Of a DNA stretch of 64,000 nucleotides, positions 33,802-42,685 are shown in pieces. The position numbers and the translations under genes are program-made. The stretch is taken from the NCBI RefSeq assembly GCF_004761875.1, contig NZ_SJEY01000001.1, forward strand, positions 186,001 through 250,000. The letters run 5' to 3'. This DNA is from Roseovarius aestuariivivens. GTDB taxonomy: Bacteria > Pseudomonadota > Alphaproteobacteria > Rhodobacterales > Rhodobacteraceae. Position 1 is the stretch's first letter. The number at the start of each line of letters is the position of its first letter. The notes beneath the pieces are model-generated. The model was not told the origin of the DNA. It did no database searches and saw only the letters and a program-made list of their open reading frames with translations.

Positions 33802-35460
33802 ATGGCCGACCGCTTTCGCCTGACACTGGCGCAGCTTAACCCGACCGTGGGCGATCTGGCCGGGAATGCACGGCTGGCGCGCGACGCGTGGGAGCAGGGC
33901 CGCGCCGCCGGGGCGAATCTGGTGGCGCTGCCCGAGATGTTCATCACCGGCTACAACACGCAGGATCTTGTGATGAAGCCGGCCTTTCACCAGGCCGCCA
34001 TCGCCGAGATCGAAAAGCTGGCCCGCGACTGCGCCGACGGTCCTGCGCTGGCCATAGGCGGCCCGGCGCTGGAAGGGGCAGAACTTTACAACGCCTATTA
34101 CATCCTCAAGGGCGGGCAGGTGACGGCCTGCGTGCTCAAGCACGAACTGCCCAACGAAACGGTGTTCGACGAAAAGCGCATCTACGCCTCGGGCGACGTG
34201 GGCGGGCCCTACGCCGTCGACGGCGTGCGCATAGGCTCGCCCATCTGCGAGGACAGCTGGCACGAGGACGTGCCCGAAACGCTGGCCGAGACCGGCGCGG
34301 AGTTTCTGCTCGTGCCCAATGGTTCGCCCTACTACCGTGGCAAGCGCGAAACGCGCGTGAACCTGATGGTATCCCGCGTGATCGAGACCGGTCTGCCGCT
34401 TGTCTATCTCAACCTCGTGGGCGGTCAGGACGATCAGGTCTTCGACGGCGGCAGTTTCGCGCTCAACCCGCATGGCGCGCTGGCGCTGCAGATGCCGCTG
34501 ATGCAAGAGGCGGTGGCGCATATCGATCTGACGCGCGGCAAGGACGGCTGGGTGATCGAGCAGACGCCGCTGGCGCAGATCCCCGACCTGTTGGAGCAGG
34601 ATTATCACGCGATGGTGCTCGCCTTGCGCGACTACCTGCGCAAGACCGGCTTTTCCAGGGTGCTGCTGGGCCTTTCGGGCGGCATCGACAGCGCCATCGT
34701 CGCGACCATCGCCGTCGATGCGCTAGGGGCCGAGAATGTTCGCTGCGTGATGCTGCCGTCGGAATACACCTCGCAGGCTTCCTTGGACGACGCGCAGGCG
34801 CTCGCCGAAAACCTCGGCTGCCGCTACGATTTCGTGCCGATCCAGCAGGGGCGCAAGGCGGTCACCGAGACCCTCGCACCGCTTTTCGAGGGTACCGAGC
34901 CGGATATCACCGAGGAAAACATCCAATCCCGCCTGCGCGGGCTCCTGCTCATGGCGCTTTCCAACAAGTTCGGTGAGATGCTGTTGACCACCGGCAACAA
35001 GTCCGAGGTGGCGGTGGGCTATGCCACGATCTATGGCGACATGGCGGGCGGCTACAATCCGATCAAGGATCTCTACAAGACGCGGGTCTTCGAGATCTGC
35101 CGCTGGCGCAATGAAAGCCACCGCGACTGGATGCACGGACCCGACGGCGCACCGATCCCGGAAAACATCATCTCCAAGCCGCCCTCGGCCGAGCTGCGCG
35201 AGGACCAGAAGGACAGCGATTCGCTGCCCGATTACCCGGTGCTTGACGGCATCCTGCAGATCCTCGTGGATCAGGACGGCTCGATCGCAGATTGCGTCGC
35301 GGCAGGGTATTCGGCGGAAGACGCCAAGAAGGTCCAGCACCTCCTCTACATCTCCGAATACAAACGCTTCCAGTCTGCCCCCGGCACCCGCCTGTCCAAG
35401 AAAGCCTTCTGGCTCGACCGACGCTATCCCATCGTCAATCGCTGGCGGGACGACGGCTGA
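33802..35460 (+). CDS. nadE: Glutamine-dependent NAD+ synthetase
   Basis: A 552-residue two-domain enzyme that amidates nicotinate adenine dinucleotide. The N-terminal nitrilase-type glutaminase carries the Glu-Lys-Cys triad (ALPEMFITGY, LKHELPNETVFDEKRIY, GSPICEDSW). The C-terminal synthetase has the pyrophosphate loop LGLSGGIDSAIV and TTGNKSEVAVGYATIYGD. Length is normal. nadD is also in the window (60748-61362), about 25 kb away, not in an operon with it. Confidence 0.95.
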   Translation: MADRFRLTLAQLNPTVGDLAGNARLARDAWEQGRAAGANLVALPEMFITGYNTQDLVMKPAFHQAAIAEIEKLARDCADGPALAIGGPALEGAELYNAYYILKGGQVTACVLKHELPNETVFDEKRIYASGDVGGPYAVDGVRIGSPICEDSWHEDVPETLAETGAEFLLVPNGSPYYRGKRETRVNLMVSRVIETGLPLVYLNLVGGQDDQVFDGGSFALNPHGALALQMPLMQEAVAHIDLTRGKDGWVIEQTPLAQIPDLLEQDYHAMVLALRDYLRKTGFSRVLLGLSGGIDSAIVATIAVDALGAENVRCVMLPSEYTSQASLDDAQALAENLGCRYDFVPIQQGRKAVTETLAPLFEGTEPDITEENIQSRLRGLLLMALSNKFGEMLLTTGNKSEVAVGYATIYGDMAGGYNPIKDLYKTRVFEICRWRNESHRDWMHGPDGAPIPENIISKPPSAELREDQKDSDSLPDYPVLDGILQILVDQDGSIADCVAAGYSAEDAKKVQHLLYISEYKRFQSAPGTRLSKKAFWLDRRYPIVNRWRDDG

Positions 35461-35577
35461 CCGGGCGGCGAAGCCCAAGGTTCCATTGCATCGACTTGAA
35501 ATTCGGATCCCGGGGTTTCCTGATCGGAACACGCTTGTTACCGTGCCTGTAAATATCTGCCGACAAAGGAGTTTTAC

Positions 35578-36114
35578 ATGATCCGTTTCGCCCCGACCTT
35601 TTGCGCCGCTCTGATTGCCGCCCCGCTTTGGGCCGCCGAGCTGAATGATCGTTACGAGCAAATCGGCACGCTTCAATTCACGCGCGGCGGCGAGACGCTT
35701 GATCTGGTTATTCCCTACGACACCGAACGCGACCGCGCTTATGCCGAGCAGAAGGTTTTCATGGGCTCCTACCTGACCATCAACGTGCTGGGCCGCAGCG
35801 TGGACGAAACGGGCAAGCCCGGCTCGCCGATGGTGCAGGTCACGTTGCAGAAGCGCTCGGGCGAAATGGCCTTCCTCACGGCTGAGCTCTTCGATGAACA
35901 GGGCTATTCGGCGCCGCTCTCCATGGGGCCGGATGGCGGTAAGGGAACGCTGACCTCTTTCGAGATGACCGACGACAACGCGGTGTCCGCCACCATCGAA
36001 GGAGAGATGCTGCGCCTTCAGGATTACACCGGCGAGCCGAAGGTCGCCGAAGGCGCAACCCCGGAGCCGGTCACGATCTCTTTCTCCGCGCAGCTCGCGC
36101 CGCTGGAAGACTGA
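35578..36114 (+). CDS. Exported hypothetical protein
   Basis: A 178-residue secreted protein with a short signal peptide (MIRFAPTFCAALIAAPLWAAE). The mature part is beta-rich (FTRGGETLDLVIPYDT, SYLTINVLGRSV, MVQVTLQKRSGEMAFLTAEL, ATIEGEMLRLQDY), resembling small periplasmic or outer-surface beta sandwich proteins. I do not recognise a family. An AAAGGAGTTTTAC ribosome site precedes ATG 35578. It ends four bases before the convergent zincin gene. Confidence 0.75.
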   Translation: MIRFAPTFCAALIAAPLWAAELNDRYEQIGTLQFTRGGETLDLVIPYDTERDRAYAEQKVFMGSYLTINVLGRSVDETGKPGSPMVQVTLQKRSGEMAFLTAELFDEQGYSAPLSMGPDGGKGTLTSFEMTDDNAVSATIEGEMLRLQDYTGEPKVAEGATPEPVTISFSAQLAPLED

Positions 36115-36118
36115 AGCG

Positions 36119-36511
36119 TTATTCCCACCAGCGGTCGATCACGGCGATATCTTCGTCCGACCAGCCGAAGTGATGCGCGAACTCGTGCACCACGACATGT
36201 GCCACCAGATCGCGCAGGGCGATATCGCCCCGGTCGCGCCATTCCTCGAGGATGGGCTGGCGGAAAAGCCAGACGGTATCGGGTCCCATCGGCTGATCGA
36301 ACACGGATTTTTCGGTCAGAGGGATGCCGTCGTAAAGCCCGGTCAGGTCAAGCGGATCGTCCATGCCAAGCTCGGCCAGCATGTCGTCGTCGGGCCAATC
36401 CACCACCTGCAGATTGACCTCGCTTGCGGCGGCGCGGAAGGCGGCCGGAAAGGCCGCGATGGCCGCAAGGGCGGCATCATGCATCTCGTCAAGGGAAAAG
36501 GCGCGGTCCAT
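36119..36511 (-). CDS. Small metallopeptidase-family protein (zincin)
   Basis: A 130-residue protein with the zinc motif VVHEFAHHFGWSDEDI: HEFAH gives two His ligands and the catalytic Glu, and a downstream acidic residue (SDEDI) probably is the third ligand, as in the minimal zincin family PF06262. No signal peptide, so cytosolic. Its substrates are unknown in this family. Start ATG 36511 (MDRAFSLDEMHDAAL) is preferred over an upstream Arg/Cys-rich extension. Confidence 0.87.
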   Translation of the reverse strand: MDRAFSLDEMHDAALAAIAAFPAAFRAAASEVNLQVVDWPDDDMLAELGMDDPLDLTGLYDGIPLTEKSVFDQPMGPDTVWLFRQPILEEWRDRGDIALRDLVAHVVVHEFAHHFGWSDEDIAVIDRWWE

Positions 36512-36561
36512 GCGCCGGGTTCTGCCGCAAGTCGCGCCCTTGCGCCAGCCGCAAAGCAAAG

Positions 36562-36591
36562 GGGGCCGGGCGCGTGTCGCGTCCCGGCCCC
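36562..36591 (-). terminator. Terminator downstream of the MBL-fold gene
   Basis: A 9-bp GC stem (36562-36570 with 36583-36591) lies just after the stop of the minus-strand MBL-fold gene. On that strand it is followed by CTTTGCTTTG. It is also near the upstream end of the zincin gene. Confidence 0.7.
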
Positions 36592-36618
36592 TTTATCGTG
36601 ATCGGCAAAGTGCCCGGA

Positions 36619-37536
36619 TCAGAGCATCAGCTGATAGCTCGTCGGCACGTAGCGAAACCCGTCGCCCGCCTGCTCGACATAGCCCGTGCCGGGCCAGGGC
36701 ATGTGGTAGCCCACGAACGGAATCCCGTCAGACGCCAGCATGCCCAGGATGCGCTTGCGCGTCGCGGCGGCGGCGGCCTTGTCCATGTCAAAGGTCACCT
36801 CCCAATCGGGATGGGCCAGCGAGAACACGTAATGATTGGCGAAATCGGCGGCCAGCAGCAGGCTCTCGCCCTCGCTTTCGATCATGTGCACCATGTGCCC
36901 GGGCGTGTGGCCGAAGGCCGCCATCGCGGTATGCCCGGCAAACCCGTTCGCGCCGTCGTCGATCATCGTGGTCTGCTCGGCCAGCGGGCGCATCTTCGCC
37001 TCGAAGGTCTCGTTATCCTGCGCGGCCCACGCGTCGAACTCCACAGCGCCGGTGATATAGCTGGCATTGGGGAAGGTCGGCGTGTCGCCGTCCATAAGCC
37101 CGCCGATATGGTCGCCGTGCATGTGGGTGATCACAACCTTGTCGACCATGTCCGCGCTGTAACCAGCGGCCTCAAGCGCGCCGGTGATGCCTTCGGCGTT
37201 CAGGCCGGTGTCGAACAGGACAAGCTCGGACCCGGTGTTGACCACCGTCGGCGTGAAGAAGAACTGCGCGGTATCGGTGGGAAGGTTTGCGGCCTTTGCG
37301 GCGGCTGCGAATTCGTCGTCGCTCACGTTCAGTCCGAAGATCGAATGCGGGTCGGGCCGCTCGACCGTGGCGGCCAGCAAGGTGGTGACCTCGAACGCGC
37401 CCAGCTTGAAGCGGTTGAAGGGCGCCGTGGCCGGCCCCAGCATCGGCGCACCGGCCCAGGCGGGCAGGGCGGCGGTGACGGGAAGAGCCGCGGCAGAGGC
37501 CAGCAGCGACCGGCGGGTGATGAGCGTGTCGGACAT
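36619..37536 (-). CDS. Tat-exported MBL-fold metallo-hydrolase
   Basis: A 305-residue periplasmic hydrolase of the metallo-beta-lactamase fold. A Tat signal (ITRRSLLASAAALPVTAALP) leads to a cleavage site near AWAGA. The metal motif HMHGDHIGG gives the HxHxDH site, with further ligands in FGHTPGHMVHM and LLAADFANHYV, ending with GYHMPWPGTG. Substrate unknown; lactonase- or sulfatase-like relatives exist. ATG 37536 is chosen to start the Tat signal; the frame continues far upstream without start-like context. Confidence 0.9.
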   Translation of the reverse strand: MSDTLITRRSLLASAAALPVTAALPAWAGAPMLGPATAPFNRFKLGAFEVTTLLAATVERPDPHSIFGLNVSDDEFAAAAKAANLPTDTAQFFFTPTVVNTGSELVLFDTGLNAEGITGALEAAGYSADMVDKVVITHMHGDHIGGLMDGDTPTFPNASYITGAVEFDAWAAQDNETFEAKMRPLAEQTTMIDDGANGFAGHTAMAAFGHTPGHMVHMIESEGESLLLAADFANHYVFSLAHPDWEVTFDMDKAAAAATRKRILGMLASDGIPFVGYHMPWPGTGYVEQAGDGFRYVPTSYQLML

Positions 37537-37657
37537 GTAAAGAGCACTCCTTTTGGTTGCGTTGCGAAAAAAGTAGTGCGGCGCGCGGTCCCGCCTCCGC
37601 CGATCACACCAACGTGAAGCCTGTTTCACGGCAACACGCTGGCTTATCTTCGCCGGC

Positions 37658-38989
37658 ATGATCGGGATTCTCTCCAACCGTAGCTTCGCCGCGCTTTTCG
37701 CCGCGCAGGTCGTGGCCCTTCTGGGCACCGGTCTTCTGACCGTTGCGCTGGGGCTTCTGGCCTATGATCTGGCGGGCGACCGTGCCGGCGCGGTGCTCGG
37801 CACAGCGCTGACGATCAAGATGGTGGCCTATGTCGGCCTGTCCCCGATCGCGCAGGCGCTGGTGCAGCGCCTGCCGCGCCGTGCCGTTCTGGTCGCCGCG
37901 GATCTCATCCGCGCCGCCGTGGCGCTCTGCCTGCCCTTTGTGACCGAGATCTGGCAGGTCTACGCGCTCATCTTCGTGCTTCAGGCGGCCTCGGCCACCT
38001 TCACGCCGGCCTTTCAGGCGACGATCCCGGATATCCTGCCGGACGAGGCCGATTACACCCGGGCGCTGTCGCTGTCGCGGCTCGCCTACGATCTGGAAAA
38101 CCTGCTCAGCCCGGCGCTCGCGGGCCTTCTGCTGACCGTGCTCAGCTACAACGCGCTTTTTCTTGGCACCGTGCTGGGCTTCGCCGTCTCGGCGGCGCTT
38201 ATCGCGCGCACAGCCCTGCCGCCGGCGGGCGGCGAGGTGGCGCAACGACCCTTTCGTGAACGCCTGACGCGCGGCACGCGCATCTACCTCGCCACGCCAC
38301 GTCTGCGCGGGCTTCTGAGCCTCAATCTTGCGGCCTCGGCGGCGGGCGCCTTTGTACTGGTCAATACCGTGGTGGTGGTGCGCGGGGTCTACGGCGGATC
38401 CGAAAGCGATCTGGCCGTCGCCATGGCGGCTTTTGGCGCGGGGTCGATGGCCGGCGCGCTCATGCTTCCGCGTCTGCTCGACCGGCTCGACGACCGCCCG
38501 GTGATGCTGGGCGGCGCGCAGGCCCTGGTGGCGCTTACGCTGGGGCTTGCCGCGACGGTCTGGGCAGCGGGCTGGCCCGCCTGGCCGATCTTTCTCGCGC
38601 TCTGGGCGCTGTTCGGGCTGGCCTATGCCTGTGTGCTCACGCCCTCGGGTCGGCTCTTGCGTCGTTCCGCGCATCAGCAGGACCGCCCGGCGGTCTTCGC
38701 GGCGCAATTCGCGCTCAGCCACGCCTGCTGGCTCGTGACCTATCCGCTGGCGGGCTGGGCGGGGGCGGCCCTTGGCATGGTCCCGACGCTTGCGCTGCTG
38801 TCGGGGCTGGCCTTGCTCGGCGTTGGTGCCGCGCGCCGTCTCTGGCCCGCCGATACGCCGCGCAGCCTGCCGCACGAGCATCCCGATCTGCCGCCCGACC
38901 ACCCCCATCTGCGTGCCCATGGCGGGCGGCGTCACGCGCATCCCTTCGTGATCGACGACGAGCATCGCGTCTGGCCCACCCACGGCTGA
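37658..38989 (+). CDS. MFS transporter with His-rich C-terminal tail
   Basis: A 443-residue inner-membrane carrier with about 12 hydrophobic helices and central loop FRERLTRGTRIYL. The N-terminal half resembles DHA/NreB-like exporters (LLGTGLLTVALGLLAYDLAG). The last ~40 residues (404-443) are soluble and contain nine histidines, with runs such as HEHPDLPPDHPHLRAHGG. Such tails bind Ni/Zn/Co in metal exporters, so metal efflux is a reasonable guess; the transported substrate is not established. It starts 121 bases after the divergent MBL-fold gene. Confidence 0.85.
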   Translation: MIGILSNRSFAALFAAQVVALLGTGLLTVALGLLAYDLAGDRAGAVLGTALTIKMVAYVGLSPIAQALVQRLPRRAVLVAADLIRAAVALCLPFVTEIWQVYALIFVLQAASATFTPAFQATIPDILPDEADYTRALSLSRLAYDLENLLSPALAGLLLTVLSYNALFLGTVLGFAVSAALIARTALPPAGGEVAQRPFRERLTRGTRIYLATPRLRGLLSLNLAASAAGAFVLVNTVVVVRGVYGGSESDLAVAMAAFGAGSMAGALMLPRLLDRLDDRPVMLGGAQALVALTLGLAATVWAAGWPAWPIFLALWALFGLAYACVLTPSGRLLRRSAHQQDRPAVFAAQFALSHACWLVTYPLAGWAGAALGMVPTLALLSGLALLGVGAARRLWPADTPRSLPHEHPDLPPDHPHLRAHGGRRHAHPFVIDDEHRVWPTHG

Positions 38990-39058
38990 CGCGCACCGCG
39001 CGCAAACTGGACAAATCCCCCGCCATGTGACATCTCGCGCAGCGACAGGAGACACCCC

Positions 39059-40384
39059 ATGACAATCACCCGTTTCGCGCCGTCCCCCACTGGCTATATC
39101 CACGTCGGCAACCTGCGCACCGCGCTGATGAATTTCCTGATCGCGCGCAAGGCGGGCGGTACCTTCATCCTGCGGATCGACGACACCGATCCCGAGCGCT
39201 CGAAAGAAGAATATGTCGACGCGATCAAGGAAGATCTCGACTGGCTCGGCCTGCATTGGGACCGGGTGGAACGCCAATCGCAGCGCCTTGACCGCTATGC
39301 CGAGGCCGCGGATCGTCTGCGTGAGATGGGCCGCTTCTACGAGGCCTTCGAGACGCCGACCGAACTGGATCTCAAGCGCAAGAAGCAGCTCAACATGGGC
39401 AAGCCCCCGGTCTATGACCGCGCCGCGCTCACCCTTTCGGACGCCCAGAAAGATGCCCTGCGAGCTGAACGCGGCGACGGCGTCTGGCGGTTCAAGCTGA
39501 ACCACGAGCGGATCATCTGGGATGACGGCATTCTGGGCGAGATCTCCATCGACGCGGCCAGCGTCAGCGACCCGGTTCTGATCCGGGGCGACGGGCAGGT
39601 GCTTTACACGCTCGCCTCGGTGGTGGACGACATGGAAATGGGTGTGACCCATGTCGTGCGCGGCTCCGACCATGTCACCAACACCGCCACCCAGATCCAG
39701 ATCATCGAGGCGCTGGGCGGCACCGTGCCCCAGTTCGCGCATCATTCCCTTCTGACCGGCCCGCAGGGTGAATCGCTCTCCAAACGCCTCGGCACGCTCA
39801 GCCTGCGCGACCTGCGCGCCCAGGGCGTCCAGCCCGCCGCGCTTCTGTCGTTGATGGCCCGGCTCGGCTCGGCCGATCCGATCGAGCTGCGCACCGACAT
39901 GGCAGAGCTGATCGAGGGCTTCGACATCTCGCGGTTCAGCTCTGCGCCGACGAAATTCGACGCGCAGGATCTCTTCCCCCTGACGGCGCGCTACCTGCAG
40001 ACACTGCCCTATGCAGATGTGGCCGACCGCATCCGCGCGCTGGGCGTGCCCGACGACAAGGCAGAACTTTTCTGGCAGGTCACACGCGAAAACATCACCA
40101 CGCTCGACGATCTCGAAGGCTGGTGGGTGATGTTCCGCGACGGGGCCGAGCCGGTGATCGCCGAGGAAGATAAGGCTTTCGTGGCCGAGGCGATGGCACT
40201 TTTGCCCGAAGGCCCCCACGATACCGAGACATGGGGCACCTGGACGAACGAGGTCAAAGAGGCCACGGGCCGCAAGGGCAAGGGGCTTTTCATGCCGCTG
40301 CGCCTGGCGCTGACGGGGCAGCCGCGCGGCCCGGAAATGGCGCAGGTCCTGCCGCTCTTGCAGGTGATCCGCGCCAAGGGCTGA
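39059..40384 (+). CDS. gltX: Glutamyl-tRNA synthetase
   Basis: A 441-residue class I aminoacyl-tRNA synthetase. The HIGH-like motif is FAPSPTGYIHVGNLRTAL and the KMSKS-like motif is SLSKRLG. IDDTDPERSKEEYVDAI is typical of GluRS. The C-terminal helical anticodon domain is present. Whether this copy charges tRNA-Glu only or also tRNA-Gln cannot be said; alphaproteobacteria often have two GltX copies. The ATG follows GACAGGAGAC at 39044-39053. Confidence 0.95.
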   Translation: MTITRFAPSPTGYIHVGNLRTALMNFLIARKAGGTFILRIDDTDPERSKEEYVDAIKEDLDWLGLHWDRVERQSQRLDRYAEAADRLREMGRFYEAFETPTELDLKRKKQLNMGKPPVYDRAALTLSDAQKDALRAERGDGVWRFKLNHERIIWDDGILGEISIDAASVSDPVLIRGDGQVLYTLASVVDDMEMGVTHVVRGSDHVTNTATQIQIIEALGGTVPQFAHHSLLTGPQGESLSKRLGTLSLRDLRAQGVQPAALLSLMARLGSADPIELRTDMAELIEGFDISRFSSAPTKFDAQDLFPLTARYLQTLPYADVADRIRALGVPDDKAELFWQVTRENITTLDDLEGWWVMFRDGAEPVIAEEDKAFVAEAMALLPEGPHDTETWGTWTNEVKEATGRKGKGLFMPLRLALTGQPRGPEMAQVLPLLQVIRAKG

Positions 40385-40397
40385 TCTTGCCCGCGCC

Positions 40398-41675
40398 CTA
40401 GCGCCGCCGGGCAAACCCGGTGCCGTCCTGCTCGTCGCGCAGGGTCTCGCGCTCCTGGGCCAGGGGCAGCGCCCGCATGGCATAGGCCTCGGCCCGCGCG
40501 GCCATCTCGCGGCTGGCCTCGGCCAGCTCCGCGTCCGGGCCCGAAGCCAGGTGATCGAGTGCCTGCAGCAGCCGCCGCACGACCTCGATATTGCCCGCCA
40601 CGTCCCGCGCCAGCATGCCAAAGGCGTTTTCGATCAGCGTTCCGGCGTCGAGCGGCGGCAGGAACACCCGCGACTGCGCCGGCGGCGCGTCCGAGACCGG
40701 CGCGCGCGCCCAGTCCCACAAAAGCCGCTCCTGCCGGCCTATCACGTCGATGGCGGTGCCCGGATCGTTGATGCCTGGCGACATCGCCCGCACGCCGATC
40801 TCGGCCAGGACCAGCGGACCATAGGTGGCGTCCTGCTCGAAGGTCCGGTGCGCGCCGATGACAAGCGCCTCGGTCACGCCCTGCGCCTGCGCGTCGGACA
40901 GCCCGGCGGCATGGCCGATCGTGTCGCCCTCGCGCACGAACCGGCCGGCCGGTACGTGCAGCCACACCAGCCCCTGACCGTCACCAAGACAGGCGGCGAT
41001 ACCGGCCGTGTCGACGATCTGCAGATACCCTGTAGATCCTGCGCGCAGCGGCGCGGCATCGGGCGGGAGGACCGTGTCGGGGGTCAGCGGCCGCGCGCCG
41101 TGACAGGGCCGGCTGCGGCTGCGCATCAGCGGCCCGCGCGCCTTGTCCTCGGTGGCGCGCAGGGTGGCGTCCATGCTGCCCAGCTCGCTCAGGTGGTCGA
41201 TCCAGCGCAGCATCGCGAGGATCACCAGAACGACGACCACCACCGTCACCGCCATGAGCGTGACCGGCGCGCCGGGGGCCTGCAATTCGGATTTCAGCAG
41301 GATGATTGCGCTCAGCGCGTAGACGAAGGCGCCGATGAAGGTGGCCAGCACGGTTTGCGTGGTGCCGTCGTCCAGCAGGACCCGGTGCGCGCGCGGCGTG
41401 GCCTGCGCCGCCGCGGCCCGATGGGCCGAAACCATGACGTTAAGCGAGAACGTGCTGACCGCCAGCATGCCCGAGGCCAGGATCGTCAGCACCGGCAGAA
41501 CCGCCTCGGGCCCAAGCCATCCCATCAGGTCGACGGGCAAGACCGGCTCCAGCAGGCCCGCCCCCAGCGTGGCAAGCACGGCCAGCACAGCCATAAGCGT
41601 CACTCGGACCCAAAGCTGCTTGAGAAAGCGCAGGGCGATCATGAACTTGCCTGAAACGGCGTCCGCTCCGGTCAT
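40398..41675 (-). CDS. DUF2254 membrane protein
   Basis: A 425-residue predicted inner-membrane protein. Four hydrophobic segments lie in the first ~150 residues (VTLMAVLAVLATLGAGLL, AVLPVLTILASGMLAVSTFSL, TFIGAFVYALSAIILL, VTVVVVVLVILAMLRWIDHL). A cytosolic/peripheral region follows with GYLQIVDTAG, and the DUF2254 signature GPLVLAEIGVRAMSPGINDPGTA. Function unknown. ATG 41675 is chosen because upstream in-frame sequence is shadow-like. It is convergent with gltX. Confidence 0.88.
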   Translation of the reverse strand: MTGADAVSGKFMIALRFLKQLWVRVTLMAVLAVLATLGAGLLEPVLPVDLMGWLGPEAVLPVLTILASGMLAVSTFSLNVMVSAHRAAAAQATPRAHRVLLDDGTTQTVLATFIGAFVYALSAIILLKSELQAPGAPVTLMAVTVVVVVLVILAMLRWIDHLSELGSMDATLRATEDKARGPLMRSRSRPCHGARPLTPDTVLPPDAAPLRAGSTGYLQIVDTAGIAACLGDGQGLVWLHVPAGRFVREGDTIGHAAGLSDAQAQGVTEALVIGAHRTFEQDATYGPLVLAEIGVRAMSPGINDPGTAIDVIGRQERLLWDWARAPVSDAPPAQSRVFLPPLDAGTLIENAFGMLARDVAGNIEVVRRLLQALDHLASGPDAELAEASREMAARAEAYAMRALPLAQERETLRDEQDGTGFARRR

Positions 41676-41749
41676 GTCGCTCCCTTTCACATGGCGTTTC
41701 CCGGTCACGATGCGCCAGCCGCGCCGCGCGGTCCAGTCCGGTGATGCGC

Positions 41750-42325
41750 TCAGGCCTTCAGAAGGCGCACGCGCTTGTCGGCCAGATGCGCGTCGACCAT
41801 CTCGCGCTCCTCGACGCTCAGCACGCAGTGCCGCGGATAACGCGGCGCGCCGCGATCGTTCAACACCGGCGCCTCCCAACCGTCGGTCGTGTCGAAAAAC
41901 CGCGCCACGCCCTCGGCGCCGAACTCGCGCAGATAGCCCTGCACCACGACGTCGATATAGCTCAGCAGGACCGGGCTTTCGGGATCGGGCGGATGGTGCG
42001 CGCCGGGGGCGATGGCGTAAACCGCGATGCGCGGCCGCGTAGTCTCCGGCGCCTGGGGCAGGTCGATCTGGTGGGCGGCGTCGCGCCGCTCATAGGCTTT
42101 TTCGCGCAGATCGAGCGCGGCCCAGTCGCCCTGCGGCACGGCTGCGATCAGCCCGTCGATCTCGGTGCTGTCATCCGGCACGGCGGTCAGATAGGCGACC
42201 TCGCGCAGCGCCGTTTTGCGCCACATGCGCTTCCAGCCCCGAAGCCGCGCGGTCTGCGCCTCGGCAAAGCCATGCGTGCCCCGATTGACGAGCGATCCGT
42301 ATCCGAAAAAGAAATCATGCGACAT
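41750..42325 (-). CDS. Gamma-glutamylcyclotransferase-fold protein
   Basis: A 191-residue cytosolic protein of the GGCT/AIG2-like fold. The substrate-loop motif FFFGYGSLVNRGTH and the AVPDDSTEIDGLIAAVP region are typical. ChaC-like enzymes release 5-oxoproline from glutathione or gamma-glutamyl amines; which reaction applies here is open. Start ATG 42325. It is divergent from the glycine riboswitch and gcvTHP operon. Confidence 0.8.
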   Translation of the reverse strand: MSHDFFFGYGSLVNRGTHGFAEAQTARLRGWKRMWRKTALREVAYLTAVPDDSTEIDGLIAAVPQGDWAALDLREKAYERRDAAHQIDLPQAPETTRPRIAVYAIAPGAHHPPDPESPVLLSYIDVVVQGYLREFGAEGVARFFDTTDGWEAPVLNDRGAPRYPRHCVLSVEEREMVDAHLADKRVRLLKA

Positions 42326-42442
42326 GGCCCTTGTCCTGCCCGAACCGTGCGGGCATCGCAACCGGTTCTCCGCCTCGCGGCACATCAGGCGCTAAAGGGC
42401 AGGGGGTTGCGGGCCGATACCGACGAAAGTATCGTTTCTTCA

Positions 42443-42597
42443 TCGGATCGGGAGAATCGGCTTTGCCGGTGCCGAAGGAGCAACCGCCCCGGAAACTCTC
42501 AGGCGCAAGGACCGACCGGAAACAGACTCTGGAGAGATCTCCGCGATGACGGGGGCGCCGAAGGGATAGCGATCTCAGGCGAAAGGACAGAGGGGGC
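42443..42597 (+). promoter_or_regulatory. Tandem glycine riboswitch upstream of gcvT
   Basis: Two consecutive glycine aptamers. The first (about 42443-42519) carries GGGAGAAT...GCCGAAGGAGCAA...CTCAGGCGCAAGGACCG; the second (about 42526-42597) carries GGCGCCGAAGGGATAGC...CTCAGGCGAAAGGACAGAG. A stem at about 42591-42598/42614-42621 may be the expression platform. Glycine binding normally switches on the cleavage operon, fitting gcvTHP directly downstream. Confidence 0.93.
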
Positions 42598-42685
42598 ATC
42601 GCATGCGGGGGTGTTGCCCCTCGCGCCACTGACGATGCCGGACGCTGCACCCGCCAAAGCCCGGCCAACCCGAGGGAGACCGGCC

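Noticed and set aside
37604-40621. 1005-codon minus-strand open frame across the MFS and gltX genes
   Set aside because: Lies antisense to two well-supported genes, with low-complexity Arg/Gly/Gln/Ala composition.
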